13,103 bases of DNA from Baffinella frigidus (lineage: Eukaryota > Cryptophyceae > Cryptomonadales > Baffinellaceae), in contig MU646583.1 in the NCBI GenBank assembly GCA_026770585.1, positions 1 to 13,103 on the forward strand. The letters run 5' to 3'. The number at the start of each line of letters is the position of its first letter. Within the stretch, counting starts at the first letter, position 1. The notes beneath the pieces are model-generated. The model had not been told where the DNA came from, made no database searches, and worked only from the letters and a program-made list of their open reading frames with translations. Below are positions 5,987 through 13,010 of this stretch, piece after piece. The position numbers and the translations under genes are program-made.

Positions 5987-7181
5987 GTTTAGGGTTTAGG
6001 GTTCTGGGTTTAGGGTTCAGGGTTTAGGGTTTAGGGTTTAGGGTTTAGAGTTTAGGGTTGAGGGTTGAGGGTTGAGGGTTGCGGGTTGAGGGTTGAGGGT
6101 TGAGGGTTGAGGGTTTAGGGTTGGGGGTTGGGGGTTGGGGGTTTAGGATCTAGGGTCCAGGGTTCAGGGTTTGGGGTGTGGGGTTTAGGGTTTAGGGGTG
6201 AGGATACAGGGTTTAGGGTTTGGGGTTTGGGGTTCAGAGTTCGGGTTGGGTTTTGGGCTTAGGTTTTAGGTTTCAGGGTTTACGGTTTGGAGTTTAGGGT
6301 TTTGGTTTAGGGTTTTGGGTCTTGGGTTTAGGGTTTAGGGTTTGGGGTTTGGGGTTTGGGGTTCAGAGTTCGGGTTGGGTTTAGGGTTTAGGGTTTAGGG
6401 TTGAGGGTTTAGGGTTTAGGCTTTAGGGTTTAGGCTTTAGGGTTTAGGGTTTAGGGTTCAGGGTTTAGAGTTTAGGGTTTAGGGTCTAGGGTTTAGGTTT
6501 TATGGATTAGGGGTAAGGGTTTAGGGTTTAGGATCTAGGGTCCAGGGTTTAGGGTTCAGAGTTTAGGGTTTAGGGTTCGGGGGTGAGGGTACAGGGTTGG
6601 GGGTTTGGGGTTTGGGATTCAGATTTCGGGTTGGGTTCAGGGTTTCGGTTTTAGGGTTTCGGTTTTAGGGCTTAGGGTTTACGCTTTGGGGTTTAGGGTT
6701 TCCGTTTAGGGTTTTAGGTCTTGGGTTTAGGGTTTAGGGTTTAGGATTTGAGGTCAAGGGTTTAGGATTTGAGGTTTAGGGTTTAGGGTTTAGGGTTTAG
6801 GGTTTAGGGTTTAGGGTTTAGGGTTTAGGGTTTAGGGTTTAGGGGTTAGGGGTTAGGGGTTAGGGGTTAGGATTTAAAGTTGAAGTTTTAGGGTTTAGGG
6901 TTCAGGGTTCAGGTTCAGGGTTGAGAGTTTAGAGCTAAGGGTTTAGGGGCTGGGGTTCATGGTTTATGGTTTAGGGTGTATGGTTTATGGTTGAGGTTTT
7001 AGGGTTGAGAATGAAGGTTTTAGGGTTTAGGGGTCAGGGTTTAGGTTTAGGTTTCTAGGGTTTAGGGTTTAGGGTCCAGGGTATAGGGTTCAGGCTTTAG
7101 GGCTTAGGGTTTAGGGTCTAGTGTGCAAAGTTTAGCGTGTGGGGATAAAAAAATTGTGGGTTAGGAATTATGGTTTAGGGG
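5987..7181. repeat. 1.2-kb degenerate telomere-like array, G-rich on plus strand
   Basis: This is the longest heptamer tract in the window. It is dominated by TTTAGGG, with blocks of TTGAGGG (about 6054-6115), TTGGGGG (6120-6141), TTAGGGG (about 6839-6870) and scattered TTCAGGG, TTTGGGG and TTATGGT. About ten uninterrupted TTTAGGG units lie near 6770-6843. Runs of three or four G at 7-bp spacing on one strand make it very prone to G-quadruplex formation. No gene is visible. Confidence 0.95.
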
Positions 7182-7256
7182 TCCTAGGAGGATCCAAGAA
7201 ACCGCACCCTCCTCCGCGCCTGCTGTGCAGCCTCCCCATCGCCTCGCTTGTCGCCC

Positions 7257-7415
7257 AAGGCTCGTGAAGTCAGGAGATAAAGGGTTGGTTCTCTCGGGGT
7301 GCTTGAGTTAATCCAGAGGATCGCGCTCGTCCACACACCGAACCCAAGTCAGCCTTTATGAGGCTCATGGTATCCCATGGTTGAAGCGTGAGAGCTCCAA
7401 CCACGGATACACCAC
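7257..7415. repeat. Composite dispersed repeat, copy 1 (modules B and C)
   Basis: It starts inside module B (GGCTCGTGAAG, then GATAAAGGGTTGGTTCTCT) and continues into module C (CACACACCGAACCCAAGTCA, then GGCTCATGGTATCCCA). Module C carries an imperfect stem: GTATCC, TGGTTG, then CAACCA, GATAC. The same order is seen in copy 4. Confidence 0.8.
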
Positions 7416-7433
7416 AAGGTGAGAGGGATTGTG

Positions 7434-7640
7434 CGCCTTTAGGTCCTTTAGGTTTTAATTTCGCCCAACATATGCCAAAGCCACGCCCCTCCGTAGAAAG
7501 GACTGTGGAGAAAGCATTTTTGCTTTCGGATCGCGTTTAGCTCTCCAGTGCAGAGTCTCGTGAAGAGGGGATAAAGGGTGGTTCTCTTGGGGTGCTTGAG
7601 TTGATCCACAAAACCGCCCTCGCCCACACACCGAGGGGGG
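7434..7640. repeat. Composite dispersed repeat, copy 2 (modules A and B)
   Basis: Module A opens with a CCTTTAGGT dimer, then TTCGCCCAACATATGCCAA, and ends in CCGTAGAAAGGACT. Module B follows: AAAGCATTTTTGCTTTCGGA, then TCGCGTTTAGCTCTCCAGTG, then GGATAAAGGGTGGTTCTCTT. It stops at the start of module C. No open frame over it is conserved between copies. Confidence 0.85.
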
Positions 7641-7657
7641 GGGAAGGTCACACCCTT

Positions 7658-7800
7658 CGTCGTACTCAGGACCTCGGAAAAGACGAACCCTCTCCCTCGA
7701 AACTCGGTCCTTTAGGTCCTTTAGTGTTTTCGAGCTCCGAACATAGACGGACACCGGAACGTATCCTGCAGAAAGGCCATGCTTCCTTTCGGATCATCCC
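7658..7800. repeat. T-arm-like 22-bp units joined to a CCTTTAGGT dimer and module D
   Basis: Two units of the 22-bp family (7658-7699; the second reads GACGAACCCTCTCCCTCGAA) run into GGTCCTTTAGGTCCTTTAG. Module D follows (GACGGACACCGGAACGTATC), and it recurs at 7978-8045 as GGCGGACACCGGAACTTATC. The unit GAACCCTCTCCCTCGAAA is repeated almost exactly near 9130. Confidence 0.7.
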
Positions 7801-7920
7801 ATCAGGCCCCTCGGTGCAGAAGGATCGCGGCAGAAACCGGCTGAAGGGTATCCTCAAACGGGCATATGAGTTAGACCAAAGAGGTTCATGTTTCATACAC
7901 ACACCAGGATAAAGCAAGTC

Positions 7921-8170
7921 GGCTCAAGGCCCATGGTATCCCATCGTTAAGCTCACAGCTTCTTTGGGACCGAGAGGTCCTTTAGGTCCTTTAGAGTTCT
8001 TTCAACTCCCACCAGGCGGACACCGGAACTTATCCTTCAGGTCCTTCAGGTTTCAATTTCGCCCAACATATGCCAACGACACGCCCTTCCGTAGAAAGGA
8101 CAGCAAAGAAAGCATTTTTGCTTTCGGATCGCGTTTAGCTCTCCAGTGCAGATGCTCGTGAAGAGGGGGT
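7921..8170. repeat. Composite dispersed repeat, copy 3 (fragment of C, then D, A, B)
   Basis: A diverged piece of module C (GGTATCCCATCGTTAAGC) is followed by module D, then by a complete module A/B pair whose core matches copy 2 base for base over most of AAAGCATTTTTGCTTTCGGA and the TCGCGTTTAGCTC block. Module order differs from the other copies. Confidence 0.8.
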
Positions 8171-8195
8171 GTAGAAAGGCCATGTCACACATGAC

Positions 8196-8317
8196 GTTAG
8201 GGGGTTAGGGGTTAGGGGTTAGGGGTTAGGGGTTAGGGGTTTGGGGTTAGGGGTTAGGGGTTAGGGGGTAGGGGGCAGGGGGTAGGGGTTAGGGGTTAGG
8301 GGTTAGGGGTTCGGGGC
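8196..8317. repeat. (TTAGGGG)n telomere-variant block
   Basis: About 17 heptamers are nearly all TTAGGGG, with a few TTTGGGG, TAGGGGG and CAGGGGG units. It is homogeneous for a variant that is a minority elsewhere. Confidence 0.92.
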
Positions 8318-8397
8318 AAGTCACACGCGTCAGAGCCAATCCACACGCGTTAGAACTCACCCACTCGCGTTAATGCCTACTCACACGCTTCAGTTAG
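8318..8397. repeat. 20-bp minisatellite, left part
   Basis: Four units of exactly 20 bp share the core CACACGCGT followed by CAGAGCC or variants (for example AATCCACACGCGTTAGAACT). It resumes after an interruption at 8479. Confidence 0.8.
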
Positions 8398-8433
8398 TGT
8401 TTAGTGTTCAGTGTTTGGTGTTTAGCGTTCAGT
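8393..8433. repeat. (TTTAGTG)n telomere-variant tract
   Basis: About six heptamers TAGTGTT/CAGTGTT/TGGTGTT/TAGCGTT stand between the two parts of the 20-bp minisatellite. They differ from TTTAGGG by one constant G-to-T change. Confidence 0.8.
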
Positions 8434-8463
8434 GCAACTTGCGAATAGTCGGTCGACCCGAGT

Positions 8464-8477
8464 GAGGCAGAGCTAGA
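8464..8477. repeat. Solo MITE terminus
   Basis: TGAGGCAGAGCTAG is identical to the right end of the MITE at 3176-3303. No matching left end was found within the preceding few hundred bases, so this is a remnant or a chance match of 14 bp. Confidence 0.4.
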
Positions 8478-8478
8478 A

Positions 8479-8600
8479 AAATGCGCCAGAGCCAATCCAG
8501 ATGCGTCAGAGACAATCAGAGCCAATCCACACTCGTCAAAGCTGACCCCACCGCGTCAGAGCCCGCCACACGCGTCAGAACCCGACACACACTGCAGAGC
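8479..8600. repeat. 20-bp minisatellite, right part
   Basis: Five to six units of the family seen at 8318-8397 (for example AATCCAGATGCGTCAGAGAC and CGCCACACGCGTCAGAACCC), one of them truncated to 10 bp. Units diverge by up to about a third, so this is an old array. Confidence 0.75.
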
Positions 8601-8649
8601 CTTCTCCGCGTGGAGCCGCGTCCTCCCACCTGCCCGAAATCGTTCAGCC

Positions 8650-8792
8650 TCAGATCACAAGGGCCGTTCGCACCGCGCGCGTGCGCTCCTCGTCCAGCGT
8701 GCCATTCCGCTGCGCCTTCCACCTGATAAGCCGTTCAGCATCACGTTCGGCCCCTCCCCGGGCGCGCTGCTCATTCAACACCTGCCGTATCC
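8650..8792 (-). CDS. Candidate terminal exon, product unknown
   Basis: On the minus strand a CAACCTGCAG acceptor-like site is followed by a frame encoding a charged, helix-like segment (RQVLNEQRARGGAERDAERL, then IRWKAQRNGTLDEERTRAVR) that ends in TGA at 8652-8650. The region is unique and lies beside a heptamer tract that reads G-rich in this direction, so the intron would be G-rich, unlike the gene at 10985. The composition suggests coding, but no family is recognised, and the overlapping plus-strand frame is also open. Confidence 0.22.
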
Positions 8793-8876
8793 CTGCAGGT
8801 TGGCTCCTCAAAATCCCTTCTCTGGGTGCTTTGGTGCTTGCCCAAAAAGTTAATTCAGAGGTCACACCTCGAACTC

Positions 8877-9105
8877 TCAAACCTAAACCCTAAACCCTAA
8901 ACCCTCAACCACAAACCCTGAACCCTAAAACCTGAACCCGAGACCCTCAATCCTGAACTCTTAACCCTAAATCCTCAACCCTACACCACGAAACCTAAAC
9001 CCTGAACCCCGAGCCCTAAACCCTAAACCCTAAACCCTCAGCTCTAAGCTCTAAGCCCTGAACCTTAAACCCTAAAACCTGAACCCAGAACCCAGAACCC
9101 TAAAA
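8877..9105. repeat. Telomere-like array, C-rich on plus strand
   Basis: This is a degenerate mix of CCCTAAA, CCCTGAA and CCCTCAA with CTCTAAG and CCAGAAC variants near the right end. It joins directly onto the T-arm-like units at 9108. Confidence 0.92.
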
Positions 9106-9107
9106 GA

Positions 9108-9170
9108 AACGTCGAACTCGGGACCTCAGAAAGGCCGAACCCTCTCCCTCGAAACGTCGAAACTCGGGAC
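9108..9170. repeat. T-arm-like 22-bp units (three)
   Basis: Three consecutive units of 22-23 bp occur here. The first contains TCGAACTCGGGACCTCA, 17 bases identical to the plus-strand reading of the tRNA-Thr T-arm and variable region. The second is nearly identical to the unit at 7678-7699. Confidence 0.75.
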
Positions 9171-9218
9171 CGGTAGGTCCTTTTTAGGAGAAAGGTCACT
9201 TCCTGGACCTAGACCTTT

Positions 9219-9632
9219 AGCCTGTTTTCCCTTTAGGTCCTTTAGGTTTTGATTTCTCCCAACATGGCCCAACGACACGCTTTCCCTTTAGGTCCTCTAG
9301 GTTTTAAGTTCGCCCAACATATGCCAACGACACGCCCTTCTGTAGGTCCTTTCCGTAGAAAGGACTTAAGGTCCTTTAGGTTTTGAATGCTCCCAACACA
9401 GCCCAACGACACGCCCTTCCGTAGAAAGGATCTGCAGAGAAAGCATTTTTGCCTTCGGATCGCGTTTAGCTCTGCATTGCAGAGGCTCGTGTAGAGGAGA
9501 TAAAGGGTGGCTCTCTTGGGGTGTTTGAGGCTGCCCGGGCGCGCGCTCGCCCACGCACCGAACCCAAGTCAGCTGTTCTGAGGCTCATGGTATCCCACGG
9601 TTGAAGTGTAAGGGCTCCAACCACGGATACCC
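9219..9632. repeat. Composite dispersed repeat, copy 4 (A x3, B, C)
   Basis: Module A occurs three times in tandem, each opening with CTTTAGGTCC and containing CCCAACA...CCAACGACACGC (starts near 9230, 9284 and 9367). It is followed by one module B and a full module C ending at CAACCACGGATACC. In module B the A-box-like part reads TAGCTCTGCATTGCAGAGGC and forms a perfect 7-bp hairpin, while other copies have mismatches there. Confidence 0.85.
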
Positions 9633-9893
9633 CTCCGTTTTCTAAGGTGCTTTGGTGCTTTTATTTACACTCACATCGAAGGCCACAGCCCACCTCACTC
9701 TTGAGGAGTCAGGAGTAATCTACGGATGAGCTCCTCGACCCCACCCACACAGGTCCGGCCGAGCCCCTTTCTCGTGGTGCAGTGATGCACCCCCCCCCTT
9801 TCGGTTGTTCGCGACGACCCATCCTTAAAAGCTCGCCTCCACCTGCGCCACACCGAAATTTTGAGCGAAAGCATGTGGTTGAAGGTATCAGAA
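9633..9893. other. No recognisable gene
   Basis: Unique sequence between two copies of the composite repeat. It has a C9 run near 9790 and no frame with a recognisable domain. Confidence 0.5.
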
Positions 9894-9941
9894 GGGGGGA
9901 AAAGCGAGGTTTAATAAGTTGACAAACACGACCGCTGCACC
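9894..9941. repeat. 48-bp direct repeat, left copy
   Basis: The block with GAGGTTTAATAAGTTGAC and ACAAACACGACCGCTG recurs at 10357-10403 in the same orientation with a few substitutions. The pair brackets copy 5 of the composite repeat. Confidence 0.75.
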
Positions 9942-10265
9942 TTTAGCCTGTTTTTCCTTTAGGTCCTTTAGGTTTTGATTTCTCCCAACACGGCCCAACG
10001 ACACGATTTTCCTTTAGGTCCTTTAGGTTTTGAGTTCGCCCAACATATGCCAACGATACGCCCTTCCGTTGAAAGGACTTTATATTTTGTAAAGGGACCT
10101 TTAGGTCCTTTAGGGTTTAAATGCTCCCAACTTGGCCCAACGACACGCCTTTCCGTCGAAAAGATCTGCAGGGAAAGAATTTTTGCCTTCGGATCGCGTT
10201 TAGCGCTCCAGTGCAGAGGCTCGTGAAGAGGGGATAGAGGGTGGTTCTTTTGTGGGGTGTGTGAA
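9942..10265. repeat. Composite dispersed repeat, copy 5 (A x3, B)
   Basis: Three tandem module A units (starts near 9954, 10011 and 10099) are followed by module B. It matches copy 4 over its length but lacks module C, and has an insertion near 10080-10097 (TTTATATTTTGTAAAGGGA) between the second and third A units. Confidence 0.85.
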
Positions 10266-10356
10266 GGTATGCGACATCGCTGCCATGCTCACACACGCAC
10301 CAGAACCTGTACCTCAGCCTGTGGAGCCGAAATCCAATCTCTTTAGGTCCAGAACT

Positions 10357-10403
10357 GGGGGGGAAAGCAAGGTTTAATAAATCGGTAAACACGACCGCTG
10401 TAC
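10357..10403. repeat. 48-bp direct repeat, right copy
   Basis: Partner of 9894-9941 (GGTTTAATAAATCGGTAAAC, then ACGACCGCTG). With its partner it encloses copy 5, as expected if a longer repeat unit has been duplicated or the two are the ends of one inserted segment. Confidence 0.75.
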
Positions 10404-10597
10404 GCCAGTAGGAGAGATTAGCCGAGACGTAGGCTCTAGCAGCCCGTGCACCCCGAGGGGTGTATTGTTCCAAGGAACGTCTCGCCCTCTAGGACGAGCT
10501 ACCTAGGAGTGAGGGTACAAACCAACCACCGGGGCAAGGAAGGGCCCAGGCGGTGCAGATCCATGACCCCACCCACGCCTGGATGAGGCACGGGGAC

Positions 10598-10629
10598 CCT
10601 TTAGGTCCTTTAGGTCCTTTAGGTCCTTT
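10598..10629. repeat. (CCTTTAGGT)n nonamer array
   Basis: Three and a half exact units of a 9-bp repeat. The same nonamer occurs as a dimer at the head of every module A and at about 938, 7707 and 7980. Its TTTAGG core is shared with the telomere-like heptamer. Confidence 0.88.
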
Positions 10630-10984
10630 GACCCATCCGTCGCCCCCGATTACTGATTACTGAATTTATTAAAGAGGGTTCGCCGTTATTGCCTAACCCG
10701 TGCCATTACCAGACTATGATCGGTCCATTTTATACCCCGCTCAGTCTGTCTCCGAGGGATGCTCCCCGAAGATTGGCGCGGATGAAGTAAACGACGAAGG
10801 AGAGGTTTGGTAGGTCCACGAGTTTTGACAGACTTATCAGCCCGGTCTCATCGATATAGACCTATCATTCCGGGCGGGGTCGGGTTCTTGAAAAAAGGGA
10901 GGAGCCACCAGGACAGGCCCGCCTCAGAACCGAGATTTTGCCTGTCCTCCTTAAAAACAATCTCTCGTGGTTCCGGAGTTTGAC
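10630..10984. promoter_or_regulatory. Unique region upstream of the spliced gene
   Basis: This is the first repeat-free stretch of more than 300 bp before the start codon at 10985. An exact inverted repeat, AGGACAGGC (10910-10918) and GCCTGTCCT (10940-10948), lies 36 bp upstream of the ATG and could form a hairpin in DNA or in the leader RNA. A core promoter must be near, but no clear TATA box or other element can be assigned. Confidence 0.35.
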
Positions 10985-11861
10985 ATGGCGACCCTTAGAG
11001 CGTCTCTCCGCATCGCAGCCGCACCAGCCTTCGCCGCTGTGTGTGCCGCTGCTGCTTCCCGAACTGCGGCCGCCGAGCCAGCTCCTGCGGTCGCCCAAGC
11101 GCTGCCGAAGCAGGTGACGTCGCCCAAGCCAACTCCTCGGAGTCAAGATAGGATCAGCCTGAATCGTTCCTGCCAACCCAAAGGGGCACCCTTGCGACAA
11201 TTGCAGGTGGAGTGGCCAACAGCGGATATCGTGACCAGCAGTGCAGGGACTGACAGGCGGGAGGGGCAGGTGGAGCTGAAATGCTCGAGCATGAACCCCG
11301 ACTGCTCACGCGTGCGCGCATTCTTCGGGCTGAAGAGAGTCCCGGTGTCCGTCGTCCACACCAGTCCGCTGGAGGGCAACGGTATCGGTGCAGGTATCAA
11401 CCCTCCGTGCGTCCCACTTGCGCCCACATGTTTGTCCGCCCTTCTTCCCCACGCCCTCGCAGCCTAGGTGGAATGCGCCCCATGCTCTCCCCGAATATAG
11501 CCCATGCTCTCTCCGAATATAGCCGCCCCTGTCTGATCCACGGCTACGTTGGACACGCGCTCAGCTCCTGACGCGTGGCTGGCAGTGATCGACGGCGCCG
11601 CGGTCTCCGACGTGGTTGCGCTGGTGGGGAAGATGCAAGAAGCGGCCGCGTCCCCGCTGGCTCGCGCTGAGGACGCGCAGTGGTGCGCCTGGGCTGAGAA
11701 GGTGCTTCCCTACTTCGCGGCCCTCCCGGCGGATGCGAACCAGCGCGTGCACCTTGGACCCTGAACCCTGAACCCTGAACCCTGCACCCTGAACCCTGCA
11801 CCCTGAACCCTAAACCCTGAACCCTAAACCCTAAACCCTGAATCGGAGTGAATCCTAAACC

Positions 11862-11900
<39 letters not shown>

Positions 11901-12736
11901 ACCCCACCACCTTGACCCTAGACCTTAGACCCTAAACCCTGAACCCTTACTTACCACCGCGAAATGCTACTCCCAAAGCGGTGCCGACTTGCGCAGGCAG
12001 GGACACTCACCATGAAGTTCCGAATGCTGCCCCGCCGCAGTTCCCGCAGCTCCCGATTTCCAACCTACACGATATCTAGCTGTGTCCCACTTGATTTCGT
12101 TTCATCATTAAAAACAATGACGACTGCTACATTTAGCAGTCATTATTAGTTTTAAAGGAGGACCTCCAGTACAAATTAACTGTCCATCTACGGCCAAATG
12201 TTTTTGATAATTAGACGAAATCAAGTGGGACAGAGCTAGGACATGGCGGGTGCCTCGTTTTTTATCTTGAGGGAAATGGTATGGTTTGGAATGGTGCACG
12301 AGACAGGTGGGGGATGGGCCGCTCCCGTGATGGCAGGGTCCTGGTCTCTCGCAGCCCTGCGCTTTTATCTCAGAAAACGAGTTCTAAAACTCGTTTTCTT
12401 AAGTCAATTCCCCTACGAATTCGTCAACTTATTCTTTACTTTCCGCTTAACTTGACAAATTTGTAGGGGAATTGACTTAAGAAAACGAGTTTTAGAACTC
12501 GTTTTCTGAGATAAGCTTGAGCGTTCCGCGGGCGTGCCGGAAAGCGAGCGCCACCCATGTTTGAAAAATTGTGGTGTGCGGTGCAGGAGTCGATGAAAGC
12601 ACTAGCGCGCACTTTTCAAGTGCGTGGGTAGAGAGCAGTTTTGAAATAGGTGGGGCGTGGCTGGCAGGATCTACTGCGGCACGTGAACCTCAACGTCTTC
12701 CGCTCCCCGCACGATGCCAAAGCCACCATGTCCGTG
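10985..12736 (+). CDS. PTGES2-like / GST-N-domain protein, three exons seen, 3' end missing
   Basis: Exons proposed from homology plus splice sites are 10985-11393 (donor CAG|GTATCA), 11565-11701 (acceptor GCTCAG, donor AAG|GTGCTT) and 12668-about 12736 (acceptor GGCAG). All junctions keep frame (phase 1, then 0). The start is the ATG at 10985; an in-frame GTG at 10967 lies upstream. Residues 1-30 are Ala-rich with Arg and no acidic residue, like an organelle transit or signal peptide. Exon 1 ends in a thioredoxin-fold segment, NPDCSRVRAFFGLKRVPVSV, lining up with the CPFCxKVRAFLDxxxIPYxV of membrane-associated prostaglandin E synthase 2. Exon 2 gives VIDGAAVSDVV and WCAWAEK. Exon 3 gives LLRHVNLNVFRSPHDAKAT, matching WADDxLVHLxxPNxYRTPxEALA without a gap across the junction. 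The first motif Cys is Asn. The C-terminal GST domain would lie beyond exon 3. An optional in-frame intron at 11114-11269 is possible. The family assignment is inference from motif alignment; enzyme activity is not implied. Confidence 0.62.
11394..11564 (+). other. Intron 1 of the PTGES2-like gene (proposed)
   Basis: Starts GTATCA, ends GCTCAG, 171 bp, phase 1. Removing it makes TSPLEGNGIGA continue into APDAWLAVIDG, which fills the space between the family's NP and its conserved DG with 21 residues against the usual 23. An alternative donor at 11382 (also phase 1) would shorten the linker by four residues. Two near-identical words CATGCTCTC-CCGAATATAGCC are repeated in tandem inside at about 11481-11524. 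Confidence 0.55.
11755..11950. repeat. Intronic telomere-like array, C-rich on the sense strand
   Basis: CCCTGAA, CCCTGCA and CCCTAAA units are followed by a homogeneous block of CCCTCAA (about 11857-11902), then decay. It begins 53 bp after the proposed donor of intron 2. Confidence 0.93.
12077..12238. mobile_element. MITE with TA target sites, 158 bp
   Basis: The 25-bp arms at 12076-12100 and 12215-12239 are reverse complements with a single mismatch (12082). TA flanks both sides (12077-12078 and 12237-12238). The arms continue imperfectly inwards for about 20 bp, and the centre holds another hairpin around GACTGCTA/TAGCAGTC. It is AT-rich, non-coding and lies inside intron 2. Ends of the form TA-GCTCTGTCCCACTT resemble those of Tc1/mariner-type (Stowaway-like) elements. 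Confidence 0.8.
12366..12513. mobile_element. MITE with 52-bp perfect terminal inverted repeats
   Basis: 12365-12416 is the exact reverse complement of 12463-12514. The remaining 46-bp centre is also partly self-complementary, so almost the whole element can fold back. Each arm contains its own nested palindrome (GAAAACGAGTT, then AACTCGTTTTC, at 12373-12398). TA flanks both ends. It is non-coding and AT-rich in a GC-rich intron. Its ends (TCTCAGAAAACGAG) are unrelated to the other MITEs. Perfect arms suggest recent insertion or arm-to-arm conversion. Confidence 0.85.
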
Positions 12737-12795
12737 GTGCGACCCCCCCTCATGCTCACCACCAACCCTCACAGATCGAGCAAACCTTCGATTTT

Positions 12796-12847
12796 TTGGA
12801 GCCATTTTCACCTGCATGAAGCCGGAATCCGGCTTTAACGGCTCCAA
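12796..12847. repeat. Nested inverted repeat downstream of exon 3
   Basis: Outer arms TTGGAGCC (12796-12803) and GGCTCCAA (12840-12847) enclose a tight inner hairpin AAGCCGG-AAT-CCGGCTT (12819-12835). It probably lies in the next intron of the PTGES2-like gene. Confidence 0.7.
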
Positions 12848-13010
12848 CCCCCCTTGAAATCGGACACCGAAATTCGACGATTTGCTCAAGCCGGGAGGGC
12901 TGGTGGCACCCTGCCCCATGTGTTTGAGGAACGGTGTGGGGGGGTTGGGTGCCTGCTCCAAATCTGGGAAGGAGGGTACCTTACGCGTGGCCTCCCCCAC
13001 GCCCGCACCC
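12848..13010. other. No recognisable exon
   Basis: This stretch would have to contain intron, or the next exon, of the PTGES2-like gene. No frame continues the family pattern after DAKATMSV, so the next exon is probably beyond the window. Confidence 0.4.

Larger units (their letters stand above)
11702..12667 (+). other. Intron 2 of the PTGES2-like gene (proposed), loaded with repeats
   Basis: Starts GTGCTT after WAEK and ends GGCAG before DLLRH, 966 bp, phase 0. It contains a telomere-like array and two MITEs, listed separately. Reading through the donor gives VLPYFAALPADANQRVHLGP and then a stop at the edge of the heptamer tract, which departs from the family pattern. Splicing restores it. 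Confidence 0.55.

Noticed and set aside
5668-6027. 119-residue plus-strand ORF
   Set aside because: It runs into TTTAGGG repeats (GLGFRVLGLGFRV), has a TTG-type start region and no domain. At most the 60 nt at 5713-5772 could be an exon.
8481-8726. 81-residue plus-strand ORF beginning MRQSQSRCVRDN
   Set aside because: Its first half is the translated 20-bp minisatellite.
7434-10265. 5S rRNA, U6 or spliced-leader genes within the repeated modules
   Set aside because: I compared the modules with the conserved words of these RNAs and found no match. Only a vague tRNA D-arm-like word was seen.
11549-11764. A stand-alone 71-residue ORF
   Set aside because: It has no ATG start. Residues from APDAW onward fit as exon 2 of the PTGES2-like gene, and the tail after WAEK departs from the family and is better read as intron.
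12365-12514. PIF/Harbinger-type MITE with TTA target duplication
   Set aside because: The flanks read TTA on the left and TAA on the right, which belong to the inverted repeat. The only direct duplication is TA.
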